From positions 1 to 53,555 of the forward strand of contig CATONV010000009.1 in NCBI GenBank assembly GCA_951801655.1: a stretch of DNA of 53,555 nucleotides, written 5' to 3'. Every line of letters starts with the position of its first letter. The stretch's first letter is position 1. The notes below the pieces were generated by a model. The model ran no database searches, was not told where the DNA came from, and saw nothing but the letters and a program-made list of their open reading frames with translations. Positions 41,420 to 48,566 of this stretch are shown piece by piece. Source of the stretch: an uncultured Oscillospiraceae bacterium (lineage in GTDB: Bacteria; Bacillota; Clostridia; Oscillospirales; Oscillospiraceae). The position numbers and the translations under genes were made by a program.

Positions 41420-42136
41420 ATGAGTTTTGATCCCTATGAATTCGACCGCGGCTATGCCTCCAGCCAGGGGGACACCCTGGGGCAGTACACGGCCAAGACC
41501 TTTTTGTGGATGGTGCTGGGTTTGCTGGTCACCTTCGGGGTGGCGGTGGGCTGCTGGCTCACAAATGCCACACTTTACGCTGTGTACTATATTCCCTATG
41601 TCCACCTGATTGTGCTGATTGCTACGCTGGTGATCTCCTTCACCATGGTTCACCGCCTGGAGAAGATGGCGGTGGGGACGGCCATCGGCCTGTTTGTGCT
41701 GTTCTCGGCCCTGTTCGGTTTCACCCTGTCCATCTATCTGCTGGCCTTTCATGTGACCTCTATTGTACTGTGCTTCCTGCTCACCGCCGTCTATTTCGGC
41801 GCGCTGGCGGCCTACGGCTTTTTCACCAAGCGGGACCTGTCCGGCCTGCGGACCATCCTGTTTTCCGGGCTGGGCTTCCTCATTGTTTTTGGACTGCTGT
41901 CCATGTTTATCCCTGGCTTACAGATGTTCGACCGGGTGGTCTGCCTCATTGGCATCGCCCTCTTCCTGGGCTACACTGCCTACGACACCCAGAAGATCCG
42001 CGCCTTCTACCACTACTACTCCGCCTCCCCCGACATGCTGGCCAAGGCCTCCATCTTCTCCGCCCTCCAGCTGTATCTGGACTTTATCAACCTGTTCCTG
42101 TACCTGCTGCGCTTCCTGGGCAACAAGCGCAACTGA
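41420..42136 (+). CDS. Bax inhibitor-1 / YccA family membrane protein
   Basis: 238 residues with seven membrane helices. The C-terminal LGYTAYDTQKIRAFYHYY is the family signature containing the aspartate pH/Ca2+-sensing region. Bacterial members (YetJ, YccA) leak calcium or modulate FtsH-type proteolysis. The start at 41420 follows AAAGGAG. It has its own promoter and terminator. Confidence 0.93.
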   Translation: MSFDPYEFDRGYASSQGDTLGQYTAKTFLWMVLGLLVTFGVAVGCWLTNATLYAVYYIPYVHLIVLIATLVISFTMVHRLEKMAVGTAIGLFVLFSALFGFTLSIYLLAFHVTSIVLCFLLTAVYFGALAAYGFFTKRDLSGLRTILFSGLGFLIVFGLLSMFIPGLQMFDRVVCLIGIALFLGYTAYDTQKIRAFYHYYSASPDMLAKASIFSALQLYLDFINLFLYLLRFLGNKRN

Positions 42137-42147
42137 CATAAACGGCA

Positions 42148-42186
42148 CAGCGGTCGCTCCATTTCGGAGCGGCCGCTGTTTTGCTT
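42148..42186 (+). terminator. Terminator of the Bax-inhibitor-1 family gene
   Basis: 13-bp stem (CAGCGGTCGCTCC / GGAGCGGCCGCTG, one G-T) with an ATTTC loop followed by TTTTGCTTT. Confidence 0.85.
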
Positions 42187-42301
42187 TGTAGGGGCGGCCT
42201 GTGGCCGCCCGCGATCATGTCTGCTTCCCCGTGACGGGCGGCCACAGGTTGCCCCTCTGTGCTGCTGAAAGAACGGGCCGCCGAGGGCGGCGGCCCCTAC
42301 T
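42187..42301. repeat. TGTAGGG-family repeat, compound
   Basis: Two back-to-back units: TGTAGGGGCGGCC...GGGCGGCCACAGG and GGGCCGCCGAGGGCGGCGGCCCCTAC. The second unit's GTAG (minus strand) is the stop codon of the gene at 42297-43415. Confidence 0.8.
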
Positions 42302-43415
42302 CTTGAGGGAAACTGGAAGCGGCGGTGTCCTCCTCCGGGGCAGTGTCCACCCCGAAAGCGGGCAGCTTCTGCTGGGGCAGCTCCTCGGGGAGCTGCTCCA
42401 GGTCGTAGCGGGCCCCGTCGTACCAGGGCTCCTCGGCGATGGGGGCCTTGGGGTCCTCCCCTTCGGGGACGGTGACCCCGCCGGGCATGATGTCGTGGCT
42501 CACCGGCTCCTCCCCCTCGGGGATGACAGACGGCTCATCGGCGGCAATGTCCACGCTGCTGACCCGCCGGCCCACCCGGACCAGAATGGCGTCGTCGTCG
42601 GGGTCCAGCTTGGCCAGGAGGGCCAGGGCCTCGTCGGTAACCTCGGGCAGGGTCAGCTCCAGCCGGTTGAGCTCCTCGTTCGTGCCGCAGATGAATCCCA
42701 GGCCCAGGTCGTAATACAGGGCGTCGCAGATCTTTTCTTGCAGATCAAGCAGGTGGGCCAAAGAGTACTTGACATCGGTGAAGGCGATCCGGTCGCTGCC
42801 TGTCCACTCTAACACCTGCAGCTCCAGAGACTTGTCCCCGGGGTCCTGACTCTCCACCAGACAGACCACCAGCGTGCCGGTGTTGTCAATATATGCCCCG
42901 CCGTACCAGTCGGGGTGGGAGCGAGTGAAGGGGGCAAGCTTATCATAGGCCTGCATGGCCTCCTCCTGGGTGGAGACGTCCCCAACATAGGCCCCGCCGG
43001 GCAGGTCGCCGGTGTTGTGGGACTGAGTGTGGTCCAGGATATCGCCTGTGTAGGTTTCCTCATTGCGGTCGATGACACCCAATGAGTCGTTTTCCCCGCC
43101 GCTTCCGAGGCCGAGATCATAGACAGTTCCGTTCTCCGTGGTATAGACATCCGCGTCCTCCGCCGTCACATAGCTGTGGAGTTTGGTCTCCAGAATACTG
43201 GGACGGAAGTTTTGAAGGATGTGCTCCCAGCTTGGGTATTGAGAGGCGCCCAACACCCCGACGGCCAGCACCGCGCAGGCAGCGATGACTCCGTACTTTT
43301 TCCAGGGGACGGGCCGCTTTTTTGCCGGCTGGGTCAGCTGTTCGGTGAGGGCCGCCCGGACCTCGGGGGAGGGGGTCATCTGCTTCTGCATGGAATCAAA
43401 TAATTCCTTATTCAT
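42297..43415 (-). CDS. Membrane protein, probable anti-sigma partner of the ECF sigma factor
   Basis: 372 residues: a cytoplasmic N-terminus of about 40 residues, one membrane helix (41-57), and a large extracytoplasmic domain rich in acidic residues and Pro toward the end. Its start overlaps the sigma gene's end by 8 nt, the usual layout of sigma/anti-sigma pairs. There is no zinc-binding HxxxCxxC motif, so it is not a ZAS-type anti-sigma. The partner call rests on context. Confidence 0.72.
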   Translation of the reverse strand: MNKELFDSMQKQMTPSPEVRAALTEQLTQPAKKRPVPWKKYGVIAACAVLAVGVLGASQYPSWEHILQNFRPSILETKLHSYVTAEDADVYTTENGTVYDLGLGSGGENDSLGVIDRNEETYTGDILDHTQSHNTGDLPGGAYVGDVSTQEEAMQAYDKLAPFTRSHPDWYGGAYIDNTGTLVVCLVESQDPGDKSLELQVLEWTGSDRIAFTDVKYSLAHLLDLQEKICDALYYDLGLGFICGTNEELNRLELTLPEVTDEALALLAKLDPDDDAILVRVGRRVSSVDIAADEPSVIPEGEEPVSHDIMPGGVTVPEGEDPKAPIAEEPWYDGARYDLEQLPEELPQQKLPAFGVDTAPEEDTAASSFPQE

Positions 43416-43911
43416 CGAAAAATTCTCCTTTCAGCTTCTCTCGGAGCTGTTCCCGGCCCCTTGTCAGCCGCATCCGGACGGCCCCGGGGCGTATTGCCAG
43501 CACTTTGGCGATCTCCCGGGTGGACAGCTCCTGGAAGTAAAACAGATAGATGGGCAGGCGGTAGTCCTCGGCCAGGGTTTGCAGCGCCTCCCACACCCGG
43601 TTTTCCTCGGACTCCCGGAACTGGACGGGTGCGTCCTCCCTCTCCGACAGGGGGACAGTCTTCCGCTTCCAGCTGGAGGCCGTCACCCGCCGGGACTGGT
43701 TGACGGTGGTGCGCAGCAGCCAGGCCTTCCGGTGCTCCTCGTCCCGGAAAGTCTTGCCGCACTGGCAGTAGGCCAAAAATACCTCCTGAAATACGTCGTC
43801 GGCGTCGGCCCGATTGCCCGTCCGGGCCAGGGCCAGGCCGTACACCGTGTTCTGATAGCGGTCTATGATCGAATCCATCTCACCGCCCGCGCGCAGCGGC
43901 AGAGTCTCCAT
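43408..43911 (-). CDS. ECF-type RNA polymerase sigma factor
   Basis: 167 residues with sigma-70 region 2 (ADDVFQEVFLAYCQCGKTFR) and region 4 (LSTREIAKVLAIRPGAVRMRLTRG). ATG at 43911 is chosen because AGGAGG lies 8 nt upstream; a TTG two codons earlier is too close. It directs polymerase to unknown stress promoters, probably including its own, and is probably held by the membrane protein encoded next. Confidence 0.92.
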   Translation of the reverse strand: METLPLRAGGEMDSIIDRYQNTVYGLALARTGNRADADDVFQEVFLAYCQCGKTFRDEEHRKAWLLRTTVNQSRRVTASSWKRKTVPLSEREDAPVQFRESEENRVWEALQTLAEDYRLPIYLFYFQELSTREIAKVLAIRPGAVRMRLTRGREQLREKLKGEFFDE

Positions 43912-43999
43912 ACGCAAGACCTCCTTTCACCTATAACTCAAAGCTGGAGGGGGAAATGTCACAGAGATAAAAAACTTTCTTCCCATTCTACCACACTTG

Positions 44000-44008
44000 T
44001 GCTATACT
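44000..44008 (+). promoter_or_regulatory. Extended -10 promoter of the ruv genes
   Basis: TGC-TATACT with no good -35. It lies about 115 nt upstream of ruvC, with a TGTAGGG-type repeat between. Confidence 0.4.
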
Positions 44009-44026
44009 TATTATGTATTATTGTGA

Positions 44027-44094
44027 GTAGGGGTCGGCCCCTGGGCGACCCGCACACGGGCAAAGTAGGCCGCCGAGGGCGGCGATCCCTACGG
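44027..44094. repeat. TGTAGGG-family repeat upstream of ruvC
   Basis: GTAGGGGTCGGCCCCTGGGCGACC...GGCCGCCGAGGGCGGCGATCCCTAC. It forms stable hairpins in the ruvC leader. Confidence 0.7.
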
Positions 44095-44124
44095 GTATAT
44101 GTGGAAGCGGGCAGGGGGGAGTAT

Positions 44125-44646
44125 ATGATTATCCTGGGCATCGATCCCGGGGTGGCCACCATCGGCTTCGGGGTCATCCGGGCGGACCGGCAGAAAAATA
44201 CCCTGCAGCGCTACGGGGTGATTACCACCCCGCCGGGGATTCCCCTGTCCCACCGGCTGCTCCAGATTTCCAACGACATGGAGGAGCTGATTCACACCTT
44301 TCACCCAGACGAGATGGCGGTGGAGGAGCTGTTCTTCACCAAGAACATCACCACCGGCATCGCCGTGGCCCACGGTCGGGGGGTCATCCTTCTCTCAGCG
44401 GAAAAGCTGGGGGTGCCAATTTTTGAGTACACCCCCATGCAGGTGAAGCAGGCGGTAGCGGGCTACGGCGGGGCGGACAAGCGGCAGGTGATGCTTATGA
44501 CACAGCGGCTGCTGAACATGAAAGAAATTCCACGGCCCGACGACGCCGCCGACGCCCTGGCCATCGCCATCTGCCACGCCCGGTCGGCCACCAGTCTGCT
44601 CAACACCGAGAGGGTCTTCGACCCGGAGAAATACGATACACGCTGA
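44125..44646 (+). CDS. ruvC: Holliday junction endonuclease RuvC
   Basis: Resolves Holliday junctions with RuvAB. 173 residues. Acidic active site: D7 in GIDPG, E67/E68 in AVEELFF, and the aspartates in RPDDAADALAIAICH (near 137-151). The start at 44125 follows GGGGGGAG; the long upstream frame is not RuvC-like. Confidence 0.96.
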   Translation: MIILGIDPGVATIGFGVIRADRQKNTLQRYGVITTPPGIPLSHRLLQISNDMEELIHTFHPDEMAVEELFFTKNITTGIAVAHGRGVILLSAEKLGVPIFEYTPMQVKQAVAGYGGADKRQVMLMTQRLLNMKEIPRPDDAADALAIAICHARSATSLLNTERVFDPEKYDTR

Positions 44647-44656
44647 TTGCCTGTTC

Positions 44657-44727
44657 GTAGGGGCGGATATCATCTGCCCGCGAAACACACAGATATAAGC
44701 TTTGGGTGGATAATATCCACCCCTACA
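44657..44727. repeat. TGTAGGG-family repeat between ruvC and ruvA
   Basis: GTAGGGGCGGATATCATCTGCCC...GGGTGGATAATATCCACCCCTACA. Its end touches the ruvA ribosome site (AGGAGG). Confidence 0.78.
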
Positions 44728-44741
44728 AGGAGGAACCCGAT

Positions 44742-45350
44742 TTGTTCTATTATCTCAACGGCACGGTGGCGCACATCGAGCCCTACCTGGCCGTGATCGA
44801 CTGCGGCGGTGTGGGCTATGCCTGCCGCACCACCAGCTACACCCTGTCCGCCCTGAAGCAGGGGGAGAAGGGCAAGCTGTTCACCCACCTGAATGTCCGG
44901 GAGGACGCCATGGAGCTCTACGGCTTTGCCACGGCGGAGGAGCTGCGGCTGTTTCAGCAGCTCATCTCCGTGTCCGGGGTGGGGCCCAAGGCGGCGCTGT
45001 CCATTTTGTCGGCCAGCACCCCGGCCAATCTGGCCTTGAGCATTATTACCGGAGACGAAAAGGCCCTCACTTGCGCCCAAGGCATCGGCAAGAAGATTGC
45101 CCAGCGGGTCATCCTGGAGCTGAAAGACAAGCTGGCCAAGGGCCAGTCCATCAACGCCGCCGGAGAGAGCTACAGCGGCACCGGTGTCACCGTCATCCCG
45201 GAGAACAAGCTGTCTGAGGCCACCGCCGCCCTGGCGGTGCTGGGCTACTCCCAGGGGGAGATCAACCTGGCCCTGAAGGGCATCGACCTGGATGGCCTGA
45301 CTCTGGAACAGATCATCAAGCAGGCCCTGAAAAAGATGGTGAAGGGGTGA
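44742..45350 (+). CDS. ruvA: Holliday junction branch-migration protein RuvA
   Basis: Tetrameric junction-binding subunit that loads RuvB. 202 residues with TTG start giving MFYYLNGTVAHIEPYLAVID, which aligns with the usual RuvA N-terminus. Helix-hairpin-helix motifs are SVSGVGPKAALSIL and CAQGIGKKIAQRVI; a C-terminal RuvB-contact domain follows (from about residue 155). Confidence 0.96.
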   Translation: MFYYLNGTVAHIEPYLAVIDCGGVGYACRTTSYTLSALKQGEKGKLFTHLNVREDAMELYGFATAEELRLFQQLISVSGVGPKAALSILSASTPANLALSIITGDEKALTCAQGIGKKIAQRVILELKDKLAKGQSINAAGESYSGTGVTVIPENKLSEATAALAVLGYSQGEINLALKGIDLDGLTLEQIIKQALKKMVKG

Positions 45351-45354
45351 CAAA

Positions 45355-45687
45355 ATGGCAAAATTTGAGTGTACCTTACAAGGCGACTACGACCAGGCCC
45401 TGCGCTACTTTCACGAGGGCATCCTCAACGGCAGCATGTCGGCCAGCTTTGAGGACGAGAGCTATTTCCAGACCTTCGGCGTACGGGTGACTGTCCGTGT
45501 CTACGAGAGATACAGTATGACCGGGGGCAACCGGCTGTCCATGACCCTGACGCTGGTGGGAGACGAAGAGAAGCTGTACCTGTCCGGCATCACTGCTGGA
45601 GGCAGCCAGGGGATGCTGTTCAAATTCAACACCTTCGGCGAGGAGGCCTTTTTGGATACCCTCCGGGAATTGGCGCAGAGGTGGTAA
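45355..45687 (+). CDS. Small conserved protein between ruvA and ruvB (DUF6054-like)
   Basis: 110 residues, start 4 nt after the ruvA stop. A mixed alpha/beta protein with SASFEDESYF, RVYERYSMTGGNRLSMTLTL and FNTFGEEAFLDTLREL. I recall similar proteins under the name DUF6054; function unknown. Tight coupling to ruvA makes it part of the ruv operon, although ruvA and ruvB are usually adjacent. Confidence 0.75.
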   Translation: MAKFECTLQGDYDQALRYFHEGILNGSMSASFEDESYFQTFGVRVTVRVYERYSMTGGNRLSMTLTLVGDEEKLYLSGITAGGSQGMLFKFNTFGEEAFLDTLRELAQRW

Positions 45688-45688
45688 G

Positions 45689-45754
45689 GATGCTTCACGA
45701 AGCGTCCGCAGAACAAAGGAAAACGGAAGCATCATGATGCGTCCCTACAGATAA
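45689..45754. repeat. TGTAGGGACGC-type repeat before ruvB
   Basis: On the minus strand: CTGTAGGGACGCATCATGATGC...GGACGCTTCGTGAAGCATCC, a variant of the dispersed family. It lies between the small ORF and ruvB. Confidence 0.65.
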
Positions 45755-45780
45755 CCTGTCCGTAAAAAGGAAGTGACATT

Positions 45781-46845
45781 TTGAGCATTGATTTTTCCGG
45801 CGGCGGGCTGGACGCCGAGGAGCTGGAACCCCTGGTGACCACCTCGCTGACCCGTGAGGACGAGGGGGAGTATTCCCTTCGGCCCAAGACACTGAAGGAG
45901 TACATCGGCCAGGAGAAGGCCAAGGGCAACCTGGAGGTCTTTATCCAGGCGGCGAAAATGAGAAATGAGCCCCTGGACCATGTGCTGCTCCACGGTCCGC
46001 CGGGGCTGGGCAAGACCACCCTCAGCGGCATCATCGCCAACGAGATGGGGGTGAATGTGCGCATTACCTCGGGTCCGGCCATTGAGAAGGCGGGGGACCT
46101 GGCCGCCCTTCTCACCAACCTGAACGAGAACGACATCCTCTTCGTGGACGAAATCCACCGGCTGAACCGGGCGGTGGAGGAGATTCTCTACCCGGCCATG
46201 GAGGACTACGCAATCGATATTATCATTGGCAAGGGTCCCTCGGCCAACTCCATCCGGCTGGACCTGCCCAGGTTCACCCTCATCGGGGCGACGACAAGGG
46301 CGGGTCAGCTGTCCGCCCCCCTGCGGGACCGGTTCGGGGTGACGCTGCGGCTGGAGCTGTATTCCCCGGAGGAGCTGTCCTGGATTATCACCCGGTCCGC
46401 CGGTATCCTGGAGGTACCCATCGAGCCCGAGGGCGCCATGGAGATTGCCAAGCGATCCCGGGGGACGCCGCGGATTGCCAACCGGATGCTCCGCCGGGTG
46501 CGGGACTTCGCCCAGGTGCGGGCGGGAGGTGTCATCACCAAAAAAGTGGCCGACGAGGCCCTCACCGCCCTGGAGATCGACCAGCTGGGTCTGGACTCCA
46601 TCGATCACCGGATGCTGCGGAGCATCGTGGACAATTACCGGGGCGGGCCGGTGGGCCTGGACACCCTGGCCGCCACCATCAACGAGGAGGCCGTCACCCT
46701 GGAGGACGTGTACGAGCCCTACCTGATGCAGCTGGGCTTTCTGACGAGGACTCCACGGGGCCGGTGCGTCACGCCCAAGGCCTATGAACATCTGGGCCTG
46801 CCCGTCCCCGGCGGACCGGCCGAGCTGGACCAGCTGAGTTTTTAA
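45781..46845 (+). CDS. ruvB: Holliday junction branch-migration helicase RuvB
   Basis: AAA+ motor of the RuvAB complex, 354 residues. Walker [11 protein letters not shown] (near 71-80), Walker B ILFVDEIH (near 119-126), sensor [18 protein letters not shown], and a winged-helix C-terminus. TTG start at 45781 after AAGGAAG; this gives MSIDFSGG, with a short acidic lead-in before the conserved region. Confidence 0.97.
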   Translation: MSIDFSGGGLDAEELEPLVTTSLTREDEGEYSLRPKTLKEYIGQEKAKGNLEVFIQAAKMRNEPLDHVLLHGPPGLGKTTLSGIIANEMGVNVRITSGPAIEKAGDLAALLTNLNENDILFVDEIHRLNRAVEEILYPAMEDYAIDIIIGKGPSANSIRLDLPRFTLIGATTRAGQLSAPLRDRFGVTLRLELYSPEELSWIITRSAGILEVPIEPEGAMEIAKRSRGTPRIANRMLRRVRDFAQVRAGGVITKKVADEALTALEIDQLGLDSIDHRMLRSIVDNYRGGPVGLDTLAATINEEAVTLEDVYEPYLMQLGFLTRTPRGRCVTPKAYEHLGLPVPGGPAELDQLSF

Positions 46846-46856
46846 AGGAGACTGCG

Positions 46857-47324
46857 ATGGAATTCAGAAAAGCGGGTCGGGAGGATGTCCCATCCATTCT
46901 GACTCTGATTCAGGATACGATCCGAACAGTCTATCCCCGCTACTATCTGCCGGGGATTGTGGACTACTTCCTGGACTGGCACAGCCGGGAGAGGGTGGCC
47001 GCCGCGGTGGAGGCCGGCCAGGTGGAGGTTTTGCTGGACGGTGGTCGTCTGGTGGGCACAGGAAGCCGGGAGGGCAATTATATCGGCCGTTTGTTTGTCC
47101 TTCCGGAGTGCCAGGGCAGGGGGTGGGGAAGCCTGATCCTTGCCCGTTTGGAGGCGGAGGCCGCGAAGGAGAAGCACACCGCTGTGTGGCTGAGTGCCTC
47201 CCTGCCCGCCGTGTGCCTCTATGATCGGCGGGGCTACCGCACGGTGGAACACCGGAGGGAGGAGACCAAAGACGGGTCTATGCTGGTGTGGGACGTGATG
47301 GAGAAGCAGCTGAGAGAGGAGTAG
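46857..47324 (+). CDS. GNAT-family N-acetyltransferase
   Basis: 155 residues. The acetyl-CoA loop is FVLPECQGRGWGSLIL (motif QGRGWG). The C-terminal CLYDRRGYRTVEHRREE is the usual beta6-beta7 region. The substrate is unknown. It starts 11 nt after ruvB with AAAGGAG, so it is probably co-transcribed. Confidence 0.9.
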   Translation: MEFRKAGREDVPSILTLIQDTIRTVYPRYYLPGIVDYFLDWHSRERVAAAVEAGQVEVLLDGGRLVGTGSREGNYIGRLFVLPECQGRGWGSLILARLEAEAAKEKHTAVWLSASLPAVCLYDRRGYRTVEHRREETKDGSMLVWDVMEKQLREE

Positions 47325-47332
47325 GAGGACAT

Positions 47333-47713
47333 ATGGACCAAAATACCCTGTTCTTTTTTAACCAGCATCCGGAGGCCATCCCCCTGTACGAGGCCTTTGA
47401 GGAGAGGCTTTTGTCCGAGCTGGAGGGGGTTGCCATCCAGCCCCAGAAGAGTCAGATCACCCTGAAAAACCGCCGGGTGTTCGGGGCGGTGTCCTTTCTC
47501 CCGGCACGGAAGGCCAAGGTCCGGCCCGACCCCTATATCACCATCACCCTGGGGCTGAACCGGCGGGAGGACTCCCCCCGCGTCGACCAGGCCTCCGAAC
47601 CGTACCCGGGAAGGTGGACCCACCACCTGGTCATTGGTTCCCCGGAGGAGATCGACGACGAGCTGATGGCCTGGGTAAAAGAAGCCTACGATTTCGCAGC
47701 GGCGAAACGGTAG
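47333..47713 (+). CDS. DUF5655-like small protein
   Basis: 126 residues beginning MDQNTLFFFNQHPEAIPLYE. The pattern of an N-terminal helix pair, QKSQITLKNRRVFGAVSFL and HHLVIGSPEEIDDELMAWVKEAY resembles DUF5655 domains. Function unknown. AGGAGG lies just upstream. Its TAG stop is the first part of a TGTAGGG-type repeat. Confidence 0.78.
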   Translation: MDQNTLFFFNQHPEAIPLYEAFEERLLSELEGVAIQPQKSQITLKNRRVFGAVSFLPARKAKVRPDPYITITLGLNRREDSPRVDQASEPYPGRWTHHLVIGSPEEIDDELMAWVKEAYDFAAAKR

Positions 47714-47737
47714 GGGCGGATATTATCCGCCCGCGCC
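47710..47737. repeat. TGTAGGG-family repeat, short form
   Basis: GTAGGGGCGGATATTATCCGCCC, an 8-10 bp hairpin that supplies the stop codon TAG of the preceding gene and lies at the end of module copy B. Confidence 0.8.
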
Positions 47738-47986
47738 AATCGCCTGCAAAAACTCTTGACGAAGGCCCAGCCCGTAGAGATAATAGAGGTCGGCGGTGCG
47801 GTACAGATAGGCCCACAGGCTTTTTTCAAACGCGTCGTACAGACCGGGACCGACCAATTTCTCAATTTGGTCTGCGATCTTGTAAAATCCTTGTTTGGCT
47901 TTATGGTATTCCGGGTCGCTGGCGCAGAACGCCTCGATGTTCTCAATGACTGTTTCGTTGAGGAATAGAGACGGCAGTGTGTTCAT
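47723..47986 (-). CDS. Small helical protein (DUF6809-like), module copy B
   Basis: 87 residues, all-helical, ending DLYYLYGLGLRQEFLQAI. Paralogue of the protein at 29290-29553. AGGAGG about 9 nt before the ATG. Divergent from the XRE gene at 48090. No catalytic or membrane feature is visible. Confidence 0.8.
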   Translation of the reverse strand: MNTLPSLFLNETVIENIEAFCASDPEYHKAKQGFYKIADQIEKLVGPGLYDAFEKSLWAYLYRTADLYYLYGLGLRQEFLQAIGAGG

Positions 47987-48004
47987 GAGACAAGACCTCC
48001 TGAT

Positions 48005-48071
48005 TTGATATTAAAATTAATAGTATTACTATTGATATCAATATTATAACTCGAAAGCCTTTTTCTGTCAA
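48005..48071 (-). promoter_or_regulatory. Promoter and AT-rich palindromes of module copy B
   Basis: Leftward TTGACA (plus coordinates 48066-48071), 17-bp spacer, TATAAT (48043-48048). Just downstream are the palindromes ATTGATATCAAT (48031-48042) and AATAGTATTACTATT (about 48019-48033), probable binding sites of the XRE protein. The -35 lies only 18 nt from the XRE start codon, as in copy A. Confidence 0.72.
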
Positions 48072-48089
48072 GGGGAGAGGAGAAATACA

Positions 48090-48311
48090 ATGGAAATATT
48101 TCCGCGTCGATTAAAAGCAACTCGAATAGAATTTGGATTAAAGCAACATGAAGTAGCCTCGGATTTGGGGCTTTCTGATGCCGGTTATCGTTTATACGAG
48201 CAAGGAAAAGGCTATCCGGATGTCCCCCGCTTATACAAGCTTGCGGAGTATTTCAACGTCAGCATCGACTACCTCCTGGGCCGCACCGATAAACGGGAAG
48301 TTAACAGGTAA
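48090..48311 (+). CDS. XRE-family helix-turn-helix regulator, module copy B
   Basis: 73-residue Cro/cI-type protein (LKQHEVASDLGLSDAGYRLYE as helix-turn-helix, VSIDYLLGRTDKREV tail), paralogue of the protein at 29638. Codons are clearly AT-richer than the surrounding genes, a sign of transfer. Ribosome site GAGGAG, 7-8 nt upstream. Confidence 0.88.
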   Translation: MEIFPRRLKATRIEFGLKQHEVASDLGLSDAGYRLYEQGKGYPDVPRLYKLAEYFNVSIDYLLGRTDKREVNR

Positions 48312-48317
48312 GCACCC

Positions 48318-48502
48318 AAAGGCTCCTTTTGAAAGGAGCTGTCAGCCGCAGGCTGACTGAGGATTGCGTCCGGCGAAGCCGGACATACGAAGTAAACAGG
48401 ACTTCTGAGTACCGATTTGCTTCGCATATTTTGGCTTCGCCAAAATACAATCCTCCGTCATCCGCTTCGCGGATGCCACCTCCTTTCAAAAAGGAGGCTT
48501 TT
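48318..48502. repeat. MITE-like hairpin-rich repeat
   Basis: About 185 bp with imperfect terminal inverted repeats of about 48 bp: AAAGGCTCCTTTTGAAAGGA at the left and its counterpart TCCTTTCAAAAAGGAGGCTT at the right, each leading inward to (GA)GGATTG / CAATCC(TC). The inside is a chain of short hairpins capped with CTTCG/CGAAG (GTCCGGCGAAGCCGGAC, ATTTTGGCTTCGCCAAAAT, CATCCGCTTCGCGGATG). No transposase. It separates module copy B from glmM. Confidence 0.82.
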
Positions 48503-48566
48503 GAGCGGCCTGTGGCCGCTCCTGTGGAAATAATGAAATCTAAATGAGGATTTGAGGTGTATCAGC

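Noticed and set aside
43285-44124. N-terminal extension of RuvC back to 43285
   Set aside because: The extra 280 residues are the reverse side of the sigma/anti-sigma genes; RuvC normally starts at MIILGIDPG.
7194-47737. CRISPR array from the repeated TGTAGGG units
   Set aside because: Units are scattered singly across 40 kb, vary in length and are palindromic throughout; no regular spacers or cas genes.
48329-48547. 72-codon frame across the MITE-like element
   Set aside because: Made of hairpin repeat sequence; no ribosome site and no protein-like pattern.
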